From Acanthococcus lagerstroemiae (taxonomy: Eukaryota; Arthropoda; Insecta; Hemiptera; Eriococcidae), in contig CM063114.1 of assembly GCA_031841125.1 (NCBI GenBank), positions 40,569,574 to 40,633,573 of the forward strand: a DNA stretch of 64,000 bases, written 5' to 3'. The position numbers were made by a program, and so were the translations under genes. A model generated the notes under the pieces. It was not told where the DNA came from and searched no databases. It was given only the letters and a program-made list of their open reading frames with translations. Shown in pieces: positions 35,136-46,790 of this stretch (the stretch's first letter is position 1; each line of letters opens with the position of its first letter).

Positions 35136-35360
35136 TTATTCATTCACTTCCTCGCTTTGTCACTCACTCAGTCATTTGCTTACTTATTTAGTGATTCACT
35201 CAGTCACTGGCTTACTTATTCAGTTATTCACACAGTTACTCAGTGACTCACTCACTTACTCAGTCAGTCAGTCAGTCATTCATTCATTCTTTAATTCAGT
35301 TATTCATTCACTTCCTCACTTCGTCACTCACTCAATGAGTCAGTGATTCACTCACTCTAT
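35136..35360 (+). repeat. Degenerate TCAC/TCAG/TCAT tetranucleotide satellite, right part
   Basis: Same sequence type as the left part, resuming directly after the inserted element. Confidence 0.9.
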
Positions 35361-35475
35361 CATTCGTAAACGACTACAGCGCGCCATCGTATTGAGCAGC
35401 CCGAAATCTGTTGTTACTAGATTCTCTGTTTGACCTAGAGCCTGAAATTTGAGAAAGTTGATCATTTTATTAAAA

Positions 35476-35803
35476 TCTAAAAGTTGAAAGCAAAGACTTA
35501 TCTTCCAGTGTCACAAGCTGAATCCGATAGCAAATATTCTATTAGAAAATTTTGTCGGCAAACTTTTAGTTGAAAGAAAATATTGGCGGCAAATTTTCCT
35601 TCGCCCCCCCCCCCAATCTGAAATTCCAGTTTCGCCTCTATCTAAAAGTTGAAAGCAAAACACTTATCTTCCAATGTCACAAGCTGAATCCGATAGCAAA
35701 TGTTCTATTAGAAAATTTTGTCGGTACATTTTTAGTTAAAAGAAAATATTTGTCGGCAAATTCTCCTTCGCCGCCACACCCCCCCCCCCCAGTTTCGCCT
35801 CTG
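35476..35803 (+). repeat. Tandem duplication, two 165-bp units
   Basis: AAGTTGAAAG recurs at 35,481 and 35,646. Each unit contains ATCCGATAGCAAAT.TTCTATT, TTTTGTCGG and a C-run followed by CAGTTTCGCCTCT. This duplicates the right terminal region of the composite element. Confidence 0.85.
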
Positions 35804-35873
35804 ATTTTTGAACCTCATCTTGATAACAGTTGGCGTTTGCTGGCAGAACAAAACCATCCATCTGCTTGTCTGA

Positions 35874-36172
35874 TTGCTTATCTGATGCAAACGGTAAGCG
35901 CAGAAAGGAATAAAGAAATCTTTGAATTCTGGATGTTAGTTCCGTTCCATGGTTTTGGTGGGGAGACGGAATTTGCCAGCTCACTGGTCTGTATCTTTCT
36001 AATAGCTCGTCCACGACGCCCCTTTTCCTCCTCATAAACTGCTTATCTGATCTGCAAGCACAGGAGGGGGAAAGGGAAATCTCTGAATTCTGGATGTTAG
36101 GTCTCAGTTCCATAGTTTTTGGCGGGGAGAGGGAAACTGCCTGCTGCTGGTCTGTATCTTTCTAGTATGAAG
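35874..36172 (+). repeat. Tandem duplication, two 165-bp units
   Basis: GCTTATCTGAT recurs at 35,876 and 36,041; both units contain TTTGAATTCTGGATGTTAG-like and TGGTCTGTATCTTTCTA segments. The frames over it (for example on the minus strand at 35,736-36,113) follow from the repeat. Confidence 0.8.
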
Positions 36173-36245
36173 GCTGTCTAGAATGTAATGAATCGATTAA
36201 TAATTTATCCCGAGTCTACATGAACAGGTTCCTTCTCAAAGTAAT

Positions 36246-36298
36246 CGAAAGGACGGATTCCAGGGCTCGGGTTGAGAGCAAATTAGAAAAGAAGGTAC
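36246..36298 (+). mobile_element. 3' fragment of the tRNA-derived SINE
   Basis: GGATTCCAGGGCTCGGGTTG and AGAGCAAATTAGAAAAGA match the tail of the SINE copies at 22,676 and 58,504. The head is missing, as in a 5'-truncated insertion. Confidence 0.8.
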
Positions 36299-37943
36299 GG
36301 TATAATGGCTCTACCATTTTAGATATTCGAGTACCTATCACGCCGATATATTTACTTATTTCTTGACTGCTCGAGGTTCATGCATACAAACGACCAACCC
36401 CAAATACTCAAACCAACGTGCTCCCATTGGAGCAAATATGTTGCGCAGTTTCGCGGCTCTTTTCTGTGAAACCGACGTCTATGTATTTGCACAGCACTAA
36501 TTCGTGTTTCCTGTGACAAATAGCAAAAAAAATTATCTTTGAAGTTTCGAGCATCGTGTCATTTTACCTCGAACATACAATTGAAAATCGACAGATGACA
36601 AGCTGTGTTCGATTTGTGTAAATTCTTGCTCCCGTGGACAACATGGTCATGGGCCCACGTGAATCCAGGTACACGATCTCGTAGGAGCCAAGATCAACGT
36701 TTCAACGTGTATTATCGCATTCGAAATGGCAAGAAACTACTTCGACTCGATACTCGATAATTCGGTTCATTTACATTTCGGAGTTTATTTACCGCTTGAT
36801 TTTCTGGTTGTCGAATACCGAGCTGGAGTCAACTGAGTGATTAGTTTATCGTTGAGAAAGAAAAATAGCATTCTGCACAATCGCTCGTAATTACCTTCTA
36901 TTAATATGCTAATAAAATTTTAAACGCCAGCCGCATTTCTCGTACGAAAATTTCTATTGAAATTCACGTGATCGCCTCGTGAAACACATACACAGCAATA
37001 ATTACAATCGTGCGATTCTCCGTTCTTTTTTTTCTGGGGGGGGGGGGGTACGTGTATACCTACAGCTGCATAATATGTGTGCCCGTGAATATGATGCGTT
37101 CATTGTATACCATAAAGTACATATCTACGATGACGACCTGTCAGTTGTAGGATTAGCTGAATATTTAAAACGAACATAGTCGCACTATATGTGTATTGAT
37201 GTACACTCAAACATGCCATCGCTGACGCTGCCACCTTCAGTTAACTTATTGGTATTGATTTTGTTTTACGCATTTCGTAAAATCCAAATGAAGGGCTCAA
37301 AGTAGTCATGTTCATTCTCTTGAATAGTAACAGACTATGTTAACCCGGATATGATCGCGGTTGGCACTGACCTTCACCACGAGAAAATGGACCTCGTCCA
37401 CGAACTTACTAATAGAGGTGGCATTCGCGCTTGCAAGATCTTATGACAAATGTTACATACAAGGCCTTTTTTGTAGCACAAAAAATGGCACAAGCGAAAA
37501 GTGGAGTCAACCTTCCCCCCTTCTTGGGTCAAAATTTCCGAATTTTGTTGCATGAGTGCTCAGACGGAACAAGAAGGCAAGTTTGATTAGGGATGTCTAA
37601 AAAATTGTTAGATATTTTAGAAATCAATCAATGAAAATTCTGTTGCCAGTGGCCCTTTCTGTAACAGAACGGGACTCCTAAAAAGTCAGACGATTTGAAG
37701 TAAGACAGTTGTGTTTGGGGTCCCTTGTGTTGAAAGAAAAATCATTTTATTCTGACGGGGGTCTCTGAGAGAGGGATTCGATACCAGATGATTTTGTTGA
37801 GGTCCCTTATCCGCCAAAGAAAATCGCATCCCTGACTTTATTTCCCCCTCCCTTCACCCTCCTGAAAAAATCAAGTGATGCCGTCTTGAGGCTAGCCCGG
37901 GCTCCCAATTCGCTTTTTGGAATCGCACTGTCCACTGACCTAG
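36299..37943. other. CpG-normal unique DNA, possible regulatory
   Basis: From about 36,400 to 37,200 the sequence is non-repetitive with normal CpG and AT-rich homeodomain-like words (CTATTAATATGCTAATAAAATT). A G-run is at 37,038. On the minus strand around 36,569-36,700 about 44 codons are open before a GTAAAA donor, but no convincing acceptor supports an exon. Confidence 0.3.
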
Positions 37944-38006
37944 GCGACGCTCACCCAGTAACCTGAAGTTCGGGTATACCACAGCCGGACGGACCTTCAA
38001 GACTTG
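37944..38006 (+). CDS. Weak candidate 63-bp exon
   Basis: An acceptor (ACTGTCCACTGACCTAG) and a donor GTATGT at 38,007 bound 20 codons beginning RRSPSNLKFGYTTAGRTFKT, with one leading and two trailing bases. G+C is clearly higher than in the flanks. No family is recognised. Confidence 0.22.
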
Positions 38007-38039
38007 GTATGTGTGGCGACGCAGGAAAGTGGTAATTCG

Positions 38040-38430
38040 AGACCGTAACAGGCTTCCTTAAGACTCTAAAACTCGTGCAATAATGTTTCAGATTTTTCAA
38101 AAAACTTCTGAGACCCTCTAACGCTCTTTCGGACTTAAGACTATTTTAGGCTCGAAGTATTTTTTGAAAGACGTTTTGAATTGGCTGGACACTCTTGAAG
38201 GTTTCTTGACACTCATTTTGGACTCGCTAAGAATTTTTTTTAGATTGTTACCAGTTTAACACTCTTTCAGACTCCTTTCAAACTTATGAAACTCATCAAA
38301 CGGATTTAGGTATCTTTGACGCTCCTTAGGGATTTTCTAAACTGTTTCAAGACTTTTCATGACTTCTTTAAGAGTCTTTTAGACAGGCCTTAGACTATCC
38401 CTGAGGCTCTTCCGAACTCGATTTATTCGA
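38040..38430 (-). repeat. AGTCTTGAA-type degenerate array (reverse orientation)
   Basis: Words such as AAGACTCTAAAACTC, CAAGACTTTTCATGACT and TTAAGAGTCTTTTAGAC at about 10-12-bp steps. Confidence 0.55.
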
Positions 38431-41400
38431 GAATAGTTACAAAGCTTCATATAATTCCTTTTGGACTTCTAGTTTTACCAGACGTGACTCTCGATCTCCT
38501 CGATTTTACTAAACTGACTGGAAGGCTGGAGTCTGTTCTTAGGAATTTTCTTGAAGAACCGGAAATGGATTCGGGATTTCGTTCTGGAAGGGACTAAAAC
38601 TGGTGGAACATATTGGATAAAATAGTCATAGTTCAAGACAAAACGTCCCAGAAATTTCCGAAGTCACATTGGAATAACAAGAAACTGAATATTCGCGGGC
38701 ATGGAGATCAAAACATATCTAAATTTTAGAGAGAATGAATTGGAAGATGTAATTTTTGATCTGAAAGGACACGCACGGCCTGGCTGGGGATGCGGAGATG
38801 CAAATGCATCCCGAACCTTTCGACCCATTGTGGCCTTGTGGGCCCTTTTTGTCGCAATCTACAACATCACTGAACAAATTTTTTAATTTGCTGACCGGAC
38901 TCCTTATGTTTTGCATCCCAAGAATTTAATCGCCAGGCGTGCCTGTGAAAGTCTTTCCCCTGTTGGAAGCACCCTGAAAATTTTATTTTCAAGCTGTAAG
39001 TTTGATGACACGGAGGGAGGGAGAGCTGAAGTGCCTAATATAGCTCCATGGATCTGCCATAATGGGAAATAATTTCACAAAACATTCATTCGTTTTCGAT
39101 GTTACCAAAAAACTGGTATTTTTCTGAACTACAATCAAATTTTCACTGTATTTCGTGAAATAATCGAAGTAAACGTGCACGAGCGCTCATCGGGCAGGTT
39201 TGAATGTGCAAAATTATATTTTGTAATTTAGATTTTCTTAAATTCCTATACAGTTTTTTGAATCATTTCAAATTCCTAACCTTATACTCGTATTTTTCAA
39301 AATACCTGTGTCAATATTTAACCTAAGTTTTTACAGATTATATTCGAAAATTTCGTACTCAAGAAAAATGTAACATTTCGAAAATGATGTATTACGAAGT
39401 AAACAATGAGTGCGAGAATGAAATTATAGTATAGCTATAAGGTGATCCTTATTTCGACACGGAGGTGGGAATTCTGTTTTTCAGTTTTCGCTGTACAACC
39501 AACAGTCTTAATAAAAATATTTTTGATTAAAATTTTCTGAGTTTCTATCGAAGGATGAACGACATGTGATCCTCGAAAAACGCGACCATTATTTGTTCTC
39601 ACCCCATTCGGTGGCACCCTAAGGAATTGCATTCAAAAACTAATTCCAAAACCTAATTAGGTGATCTCAAAAATAAACAAATAAACTTTCATCCTCCTTT
39701 CCCCATTTTCGAACCCGAAAAGGTCTACAGACGTATCCCTCGAGGACCGAATATTAACTCAAACTTGGATTTCTGCTGCTACTTACAAAACTTTTCTGCA
39801 CCAAATTTTAGGAAAAATTTTTAGTAGAAACAGTTTTTCATTTCCTGGATGTAAAATAGCAAGAAATAGAGAAAAATTTCGATTTTGGGATATTTTGTCC
39901 CTAGGGCTCTGGGGGATAAAGTATCATTCGGACTGGTGGACATTTTCAGTATATTGATCAGTATATAGTAACTTGGCCACCTGTACCAATTTTTGCCCCC
40001 TCCAATGTTTTCCTACTTCTCAACCTTCAAAATACCACCTCTTTTCTTCTTTTTTAAAAAAATACCCGCTTCACAGTTCGACAGAGAGGTGGCAAGTTCT
40101 TTGACTTTAATCTGGGAAAAATTAATTCAAATTTAATTATTGGTACTTTGGAAAACAGGAAATTCATATCCGAATTATTTACCTCAAAAATAGTAAACCC
40201 GAAGAGAAACACTTCACTACCCAGTTTGCACAAGGGAGGCCCTTATTTACTTTCAGTGAACATTTTATTTTCGAATTATTTCCAGATCTTCCTTCCCATT
40301 AATTAGATTCAATAAAATATTTTATTTTTTTTTTTTAAATTGAAAAATTTCAACTTAATCGAACTAAGAAAACAATGCCGCTTCTCTCCACCGTTATGGG
40401 AAACACATGAAGGGTTGGCTTCAAACGATTTTAAATGTGTCTGAGTACAAGGTCTCGAACAAGTCGAAAAGTTCCCTAGAAGAGATCTGTAACAGGTTTG
40501 AAAATCATTGAGCCCGTCTGAAGGAAGTCATAGCCTTAAAGCAAACCAATGACTAGAACAGTCCTAATATATTTGAATCAGGTCTGGGAATATTCGTGAA
40601 CGAGTTCGGATAAAAGTTTTAAACACTTTCCAGCTTCTAGAATGAAATCCAAATAATTAGTATTCTTCAATGAAATTTAGCAGCGCACATCATATTCAAT
40701 TCTCATACTCAGATGCAACTATCAGTGTGCATTCTCAAATCAAATGAGCCGATTTCGGTGCCTGAGTGTCGACTGAGCGCCTCGGATCTTCCGTAAGTTA
40801 TCGTAATCTGTCAACTATGTAGACTCTAGACACTAGATAGGCGACTAGACACGCGCATGATTACACAGACTTGCTTCATCGGCATTTTATCATTGTATTA
40901 GTAGGAAAAAATAGTTAGCATCGTCTCGACAATACAAAAATCTATGCGTGATAACGTTCAAGGCGATATCAATTCAGTTATTTCTATTGCTATACTGTCG
41001 TGAGTGAAGAAACTGGGCAAGAGAACGAAGAAAAACACCTCAAATTGATTGTAGGTGGTTCGAAATTTAAAGTACATAACTCGACTAGACCAATTCCAAT
41101 TACATCGTATGCAGTTTTCCGTTTTCGTCAATTGTAGAATCGTTTTCAAAATATGATCAAATGAAAGCCTGATTTTGATTGAATCAGCGCTATGCCGCAG
41201 CAGTTAGTAAACTAAAAGAGTGTATCCTATACAGGGTGTCCCAGTGTTAACGGATAAGTTGGAAGGATTCTGAAGAAATCATAGAGAATAACTGCAAATT
41301 TCATGTTACGTACGGCATTCTTTCAAAACTGAAAGGGCTGCAAAGTTCTAAAATTGAAGAAAAAGTGAGTTTTCCTTGAGAATTTGATACCAAAATTCTA

Positions 41401-41660
41401 ATTCGGAAAACTTTCAACAGCAAAAATAAATCAAAAATGTACACAACTAGACATTGCCTATCCTCAATATTAGACTGAATAAATTTGTGTCACAAAATTC
41501 GGCGCGAAAATCTAAGTTACATAAATTTAAACTTGGATAGCCCCTTTAAAACTGAAGAAAGGCAACAAATAGCGTCAAGTTTAATACTATAGTTGTTAAT
41601 CTCAGAAAAATGATGTAAAAAAGAACTGTCACTATCAAAATTCAATTTCAACATTGTAAA
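38431..41660. other. Intergenic or intronic DNA, little recognisable
   Basis: Short chance frames only. An AGTCTTGAA-type patch is at 40,440-40,640. CpG-normal DNA lies at about 40,680-41,200. A terminus-like ACAGGGTGTCCCAGTGTTAA stands at 41,233 without a visible partner. Confidence 0.4.
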
Positions 41661-41664
41661 GTGC

Positions 41665-42500
41665 TGTCCATTTTTGCGTACAAAACTTCAGAACTTGTGT
41701 GTGTGGCATTCACGAGCTTTCGCCCGAAAAGGCAAATTGATCTCCCACCCCTCCCCGCTTTCTCATAAGGCAAGTAAATATCATCAGGTCGAAACGAAAT
41801 GGATTTTGAATAATCGTATATCAATTGTGTATTCTGTGTACCAAATTTACAAATTGGTGTGCAACCCCTCCGCGAGATATTGTCGAAAAACGAGAATTGA
41901 TACCTCCTTTTCCTTCCCTTTAGGTAGTACGTACATATTATCTGATCGAATTGAAACTGGTTACAAATAATTGTGTATCAACTGCCTACTTATTCACACC
42001 AAACCTCAAAAATAGGCAACACCTGTGCCGACTATGCAGAAATTGCCCCCACCCCCATCTTAAAAAAGTAGGCAAGTGAATATCATCTGAATGAAACAAA
42101 ATTGCTCCGAAATAACTGTGTACTAGTTGTGTATTTTTGGGTGCCAAACTTTAGAATTTGTGTGCAACCCGTTCGCAAGCTACCTCCTAAAAGTAAAAAT
42201 TGATGCCCCCTTCATATACGTTCATTTTATCTGATCGAAACGAAATTGGGCTCAGATAATTGTGTGCTAATTATATATTTCTGTGCCCCAAATTTCAGAA
42301 TTTATGTACACTTCCTTGCGTGATATCGTCGAAAAACGAAAATTAATACTTCTCATGTTGGCAAGTAACTATCATATTGGTTGAAACTGGTCTCAAATAA
42401 TTGTATTAATTGTGCATTTTTGCATGCCACACTGCAAAAACTGCAGGCTACCTCCTAACAACAAAATTTGATCCCCTTCATGATATTTGTGATATTCCAT
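41665..42500 (+). repeat. Degenerate satellite, about five units of roughly 145 bp
   Basis: AATAATTGTGT-like landmarks recur at about 41,810, 41,966, 42,111, 42,255 and 42,396. Each unit carries ATCAT.TGATCGAAAC, CAAA.TT.AGAATT.GTGTGC and CGCGAGATATTGTCGAAAAACGA or its variants. The open frame at 41,674-41,970 is repeat-derived. Confidence 0.75.
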
Positions 42501-42687
42501 ACGTAAAGGGTTCATTTCTAGATTCAGAGTCTGAATAAAACTGCATCCATTTTCCTGAAACTCACTCAGAAAACCCAATTTAAACTTGAAGCTTCAAGAA
42601 AGAGTGTTTACATTGACTGTAAAGAAAAATGAACAGGAATATGAGCTCCCACTATACTCCAACTTTATGATGTCACATCTCAATAAT

Positions 42688-42966
42688 GACCTCTCGGATT
42701 TTTCCGACTGATTCAACTCAAAATTCCCAAGTATTAAAGCAAAAGAAGAAAAACCTTCTGACTTGTTAGGAGCTTTCCCAACTTCTCAACTCAATTCTCA
42801 AGTATCAAAGGGGGAAAGAAAATAAACCTTTTAAGCTTGTTGGGTTTTTATTTTTCCAACTAGCCTGATTGAAATGGTAAATTTTCCCAATATTTTCCCA
42901 GCTGCTGAGTGAAAAATTCATACGGGAGGGGGCACAAGCTGCCCACCCCATATCGCTACGCTCCTG
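42688..42966 (-). mobile_element. Modular hAT-like element, CAGGGACGTACCG family, copy 2
   Basis: Reverse orientation, with CAACTCAAAATTCCCAAGTAT modules, T-run partners and the GGTAAATTTTCCCAA segment. The 8-bp duplication TCAATAAT is perfect at 42,680-42,687 and 42,967-42,974. The terminal bases themselves are diverged. Confidence 0.85.
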
Positions 42967-43001
42967 TCAATAATGGAAACAGATATTTCGATGCGGGGAA
43001 C

Positions 43002-43145
43002 CAATGGCGTAGCTGGGGTTCTGGATTTCCCCTTTCGAGACTTCATTAAATAGCGGTTTTTCTAATTTTGGCACCCCTCACACCCTTTTCTTTTTGGTCG
43101 AGACCAGAATCCCCCCCCCCGAACACTAGGCTGGCTTCGCCACTG
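43002..43145. mobile_element. hAT-like MITE, short CAGTGGCG-type
   Basis: Left end CAATGGCGTAGCTGGGG, right end reverse complement CAGTGGCGAAGCCAGCCTAG; 144 bp. Flanking octamers CGGGGAAC and CGGTTAAC agree at six of eight positions. Confidence 0.7.
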
Positions 43146-45240
43146 CGGTTAACGAATTTCAATAGAGAAATGTTTGCTTTTTCAAATGTCATTGAAATTC
43201 ATGAATCGTTAAATTTGATTTAGGAGTAGAAAATCGGATGTACCTCGAAATTCAGAACACTACAATGGACTCTTTACGTGTGGGATGATTCATCTATATG
43301 ATGGCGGGGAGGAGGGGGGTCAGTTTTCGTTTTCGCTGCGAGATTGCATACAATTTCCGAAGTTTGGTACGGAGAAATAAACCATGAATATATAATTTTT
43401 CACTTTACTTCTCATCATCCTCATAAAAGAGATTGCCCCTTCTTAGTTTAATCAGAGGAGGAGGTACATGTATGAGGATAGAAAATATCTACACAAAAAT
43501 ACACAACTAAAACGCGTAACTTACTGTTTCGAACTTGTTTCGTTTTGATCATACATTTAATTGTTGCAAAAAGGGTTCATGTCGCCGCTGGCGTTACCTT
43601 TTAGATGTGGAGAGGAGGATGAATACCAAATGTTTCCAATTACCGAAGACTCCGAACCGAGTGGCATGACATTTTGTTCCCTCCACCAGTAATTTTTTTA
43701 GCAAACCATTGGGAGGGGGCACGGAAAAAAATCAAAAAAACCTTAATATATTTCCCTCGAATTGTTACTGCTTCTACCAAAGGAATTTGCTCTCCTCCAT
43801 CTACCAATAGATTTTGATCGGTCCCAATGCTAACTCCGTAATATCAAGTTCAGTATTACTAAACCAAATCGAAAGAATTTTAGAAGTTCCGACTCAAAAT
43901 TTCAGGAGATTCCAGAAGATTGAAGAATTGCTAAAATTTTCACCAGTTTACAGCAACTGACCAAAATTCAAGAACATTAATATCAGAATTCCTTAGTGTT
44001 GCTAGTTGCTAGCTTATTACATGCATTGATACAAAATCTTATAAAAATGAATCTCAAGTCACCTAATGTAGCAGACGTAAAGACCTTTTTGATTTTGTAG
44101 TCTATTGTATTCCGGAGCAACCCTGACGAGGGGGGGAGGATACTCCGCGTTCGGACTTTCAGGGGGTCCGATATTTTTAGAAGGCCTGAATTTCAACGCT
44201 TACGCTACATCAAACAGTCCCATCAAATCAGCAATCACTCCTTACACCATGAAAACCTCTTACCCCGTAGCTTATAATTTTTTCCATTCTGACAAAAGGA
44301 CAAAATGAACTGGAAGGAGAGGGAGCCCCTGGATAGGCCTTCTTTTTCTCTTTACGGGGCTGTTTTGGAGATGTGATGAGAGGGAAACGAAGCAGCCCTC
44401 TTTCTCTCCAGCAAGGGGTGTTGTCAGTTGGCAAAAGTGAAGGACAGTAGGTCACTGAACTTGAATATCACCGAATTTTCGTTCTGGCATATTTGATTCC
44501 TCTTTTAGAGGGAATTCCTTCTGTATTCCATTGAAATTGAGAAGAATCAATCAGGTCAGTGTGCACAGTGCACTGCCGACTGGTTAGTGTAATTTTTCTG
44601 TGATAAGCCAATCAAGCCAATCGACATTAGTTTCAGTTTCAATTTGTCACAATCGAACTGTCGGATGAATGGCAACCGACCGGACGTGATATTTATCAGC
44701 AATGACATTGACATCAGTGTTAACGTGGTTGCGTCCGATCACGAAGCGTTTTAATATGGTACCCAATTTAAATTCGTAACTGAAACTGGCGGGTATTTTG
44801 ACATATTTCAAGCCTACGCAATCAGTTTATCCCATATTTCACTCAAAAGTTTCTACGAGTATATACACGTATCAAAGTGCACCGCTGCTCAGACTTCTTT
44901 TTTGTGAGAGTTGAGAGGTTGCGACGGCTTCAAGATGACGATCAAAACAATATACACGAACAAAGGACCCAACTGTGATAGAGGGACAGAAGGGAAAGTA
45001 ATTTCTGAATGAAGCGAAAGCGAAGCCACCCCTAACTGGATTCGTGTAGAGAGCGGCTTTGGTATGCGAACTGCGTAGTACAGCTAAGCTACCTCTCGGG
45101 CACCCAACAGGGGTGCCTAAAATTGCGACATCCGAAGTGACGGCCTACCAGCGAGACCGTACACGATCGCACTGAAAAAGCCTAATGAATGTAACCTTCT
45201 CATGCCAATTTACAAGTCACGTGCTCGATTAACGGGCTCG
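43146..45240. other. Unassigned DNA
   Basis: Short frames and G-runs. About 44,560-45,240 has normal CpG and lacks repeats, and could be regulatory. No coding segment with splice signals was found. Confidence 0.4.
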
Positions 45241-45250
45241 TTTATCTTAC

Positions 45251-45495
45251 TTGAACACAGGATTTTCCTCGCCACAAACCGCCAAAATGAATCGCAGAAA
45301 ACAGGAAGCGACAAACTGATCTAATGCGAGTATTCTCAAAACGGTACTTAATCCATTTAAGTCGTCGCTGATCAGTTTCACGCTAGACTCAATTTTATTA
45401 TAATCGTATTTAGCGCCAAATTTGTCAACATTTCGTTTAGCCAGCTGACTGGCGTCATTCGACCAACATGATCCGAGCTTGTAAATATCGCTCCG
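45251..45495 (-). CDS. Weak candidate coding exon within a 142-residue frame
   Basis: The minus-strand frame ends in ...VCGEENPVF followed by AA|GTAAGA, a good donor that overlaps the apparent stop. A possible acceptor ends ACACTCGGAG at about 45,496. The enclosed peptide (DIYKLGSCWSNDASQLAKRN at its start) is mixed polar and hydrophobic. A frame of this length can occur once or so by chance in 64 kb, so support is weak. Confidence 0.22.
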
Positions 45496-45985
45496 AGTGT
45501 TTACATTCGAGTATTTTATCATTTTGGCCCAGATAGAAAGTCGCGCGACACGACCTCTAATTTTCCCTTTTTGTTTTCGACGCTTGGACAGGGGGCGGAA
45601 GGGAGATGAAAACATCGAAGCACGATGGCGCGAAGAAGGTGCGAAAATAAGACCATAGCTGATGATACGCAGCACGTCCGCTGTCTGAGGTCTGATGCCG
45701 AATTACGAGTCTGTTTTATTGCCTTTGCCAGCTGTTCAATCTCATATTTGATTTCGGGAAAGTGTGCCGAGTTGTCTTTCGAAAATTGTTTCCCCTTTTT
45801 GACGTACGTGATCGTACACAACCGAGCAGAATACCGACCACAAATTGCACGCTACTTTTTGGCAGGGATTTCATTCGTATTGCAACGTGTAAACTTGGGA
45901 CCGGGTCAAGGATGGGAATAATTAATACGGATCTCTGTTATCGAGGGAGTGCCCGACATCTCTCTTCTTTGCACTTTCGCTGCAG

Positions 45986-46070
45986 AGAGGGAAAGCTGGT
46001 TTCAGAATTCGACTACGCAAAATTTCATGAGAATGGTGCAATTCATGCTGCTGATTTGAAAAGCGTGAAA
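45986..46070 (+). CDS. Candidate 85-bp internal exon
   Basis: A textbook acceptor (TCTCTTCTTTGCACTTTCGCTGCAG) and consensus donor GTAAGT at 46,071 enclose 85 bases. Only one of three frames is open: one leading base, then EGKLVSEFDYAKFHENGAIH and AADLKSVK. The upstream 45,550-45,960 is CpG-normal. It does not follow in phase from the exon at 8.94 kb or 18.4 kb, so other exons or another gene would be needed. No family recognised. Confidence 0.4.
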
Positions 46071-46562
46071 GTAAGTCCTTAAGATTGATTTTAAAACATG
46101 GGAGTCACTTCATATCACCTGTGTGCGGGTGAGGGTGTGGGTGGGGGTCCCAATGCATTCTAACGTCGACTAGTTATACAGCATTAGCTTGAATACCTGA
46201 CTGTAACAAGTGAAGCCAGGAGGTGCATGGCATGCCTAACCATATTCAACTCAACACACTACCGAGGCACCGCGATTTCGAATGGATCATCATCAAATGT
46301 AGAGAGAAGGGAACCCGAAGCTCGTGATAACGAAGAAATAGACCCCCCCCCCCTGTGATGAAATGGCGAAGGCCCCGAAAAAAGTTGAACACGAAAGCTT
46401 GCTCAGTCCGTAACACGTTTCCTAAGTACTAGTAAATAAGGAAGAATTTTAGATTCATTAAAATCACATAACATTCAAGTCATTTTATTATTCTTAATTC
46501 TGCAACACTACCAATGGAATTTCCAGAGTTATACTGACGTGTACTGTCGCAGAGGTTACCAT

Positions 46563-46782
46563 CAGGGACGCACTGAAGAGCTTTTCCTTAAGCGGGGGGG
46601 GGGGCAAATATTGTGAAAGTCTCAGCTGATTCAACTCAAAATTCCCAAGTATCAAAGCAAAACAAATGATCCATCTACTGAAATTTTTCAACTCTGTCTG
46701 ACTAAAATGGTAAATTTTCCCAACTGCTGAGTGAAATATTCCTACAGAGGGGGAAGGAGTCCCCCCTATCGGTACGTCACTG
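46563..46782 (-). mobile_element. Modular hAT-like element, CAGGGACGTACCG family, copy 3 (single module)
   Basis: Starts CAGGGACGCACTGAAGAGC, ends with reverse complement CAGTGACGTACCGATAGG. Flanking octamers GTTACCAT and GTTAACAT agree at seven of eight positions. Only one internal module remains, so it is the shortest copy (220 bp). Confidence 0.85.
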
Positions 46783-46790
46783 GTTAACAT

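Larger units (their letters stand above)
33713..35803. mobile_element. Composite hAT-like element carrying a TCAC/TCAG satellite
   Basis: The left end CAGGGGCGAAACTATAGG and the right end (reverse complement CAGAGGCGAAACTGG) form inverted termini. Flanking octamers ACTTTTAA (33,705-33,712) and ATTTTTGA (35,804-35,811) agree at six of eight positions, the differences being transitions. Inside are TGTCGGCAAATTTT motifs near both ends, a degenerate tetranucleotide array (34,480-34,880 and 35,136-35,360), a nested inverted-repeat element (34,887-35,135) and a tandem duplication of the right end. The 2.1-kb size is much larger than the other hAT-like copies here, and no transposase is visible. Confidence 0.6.

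Noticed and set aside
34398..35246. Ser/His-rich proteins in the tetranucleotide region
   Set aside because: Pure artefacts of the TCAC/TCAG satellite.
34480..35360. CRISPR-like array
   Set aside because: The repeats are contiguous tetranucleotides without spacers, in a eukaryotic context.
36569..36700. About 44 open codons on the minus strand before a GTAAAA donor
   Set aside because: No convincing acceptor and an in-frame stop just upstream; left as a note only.
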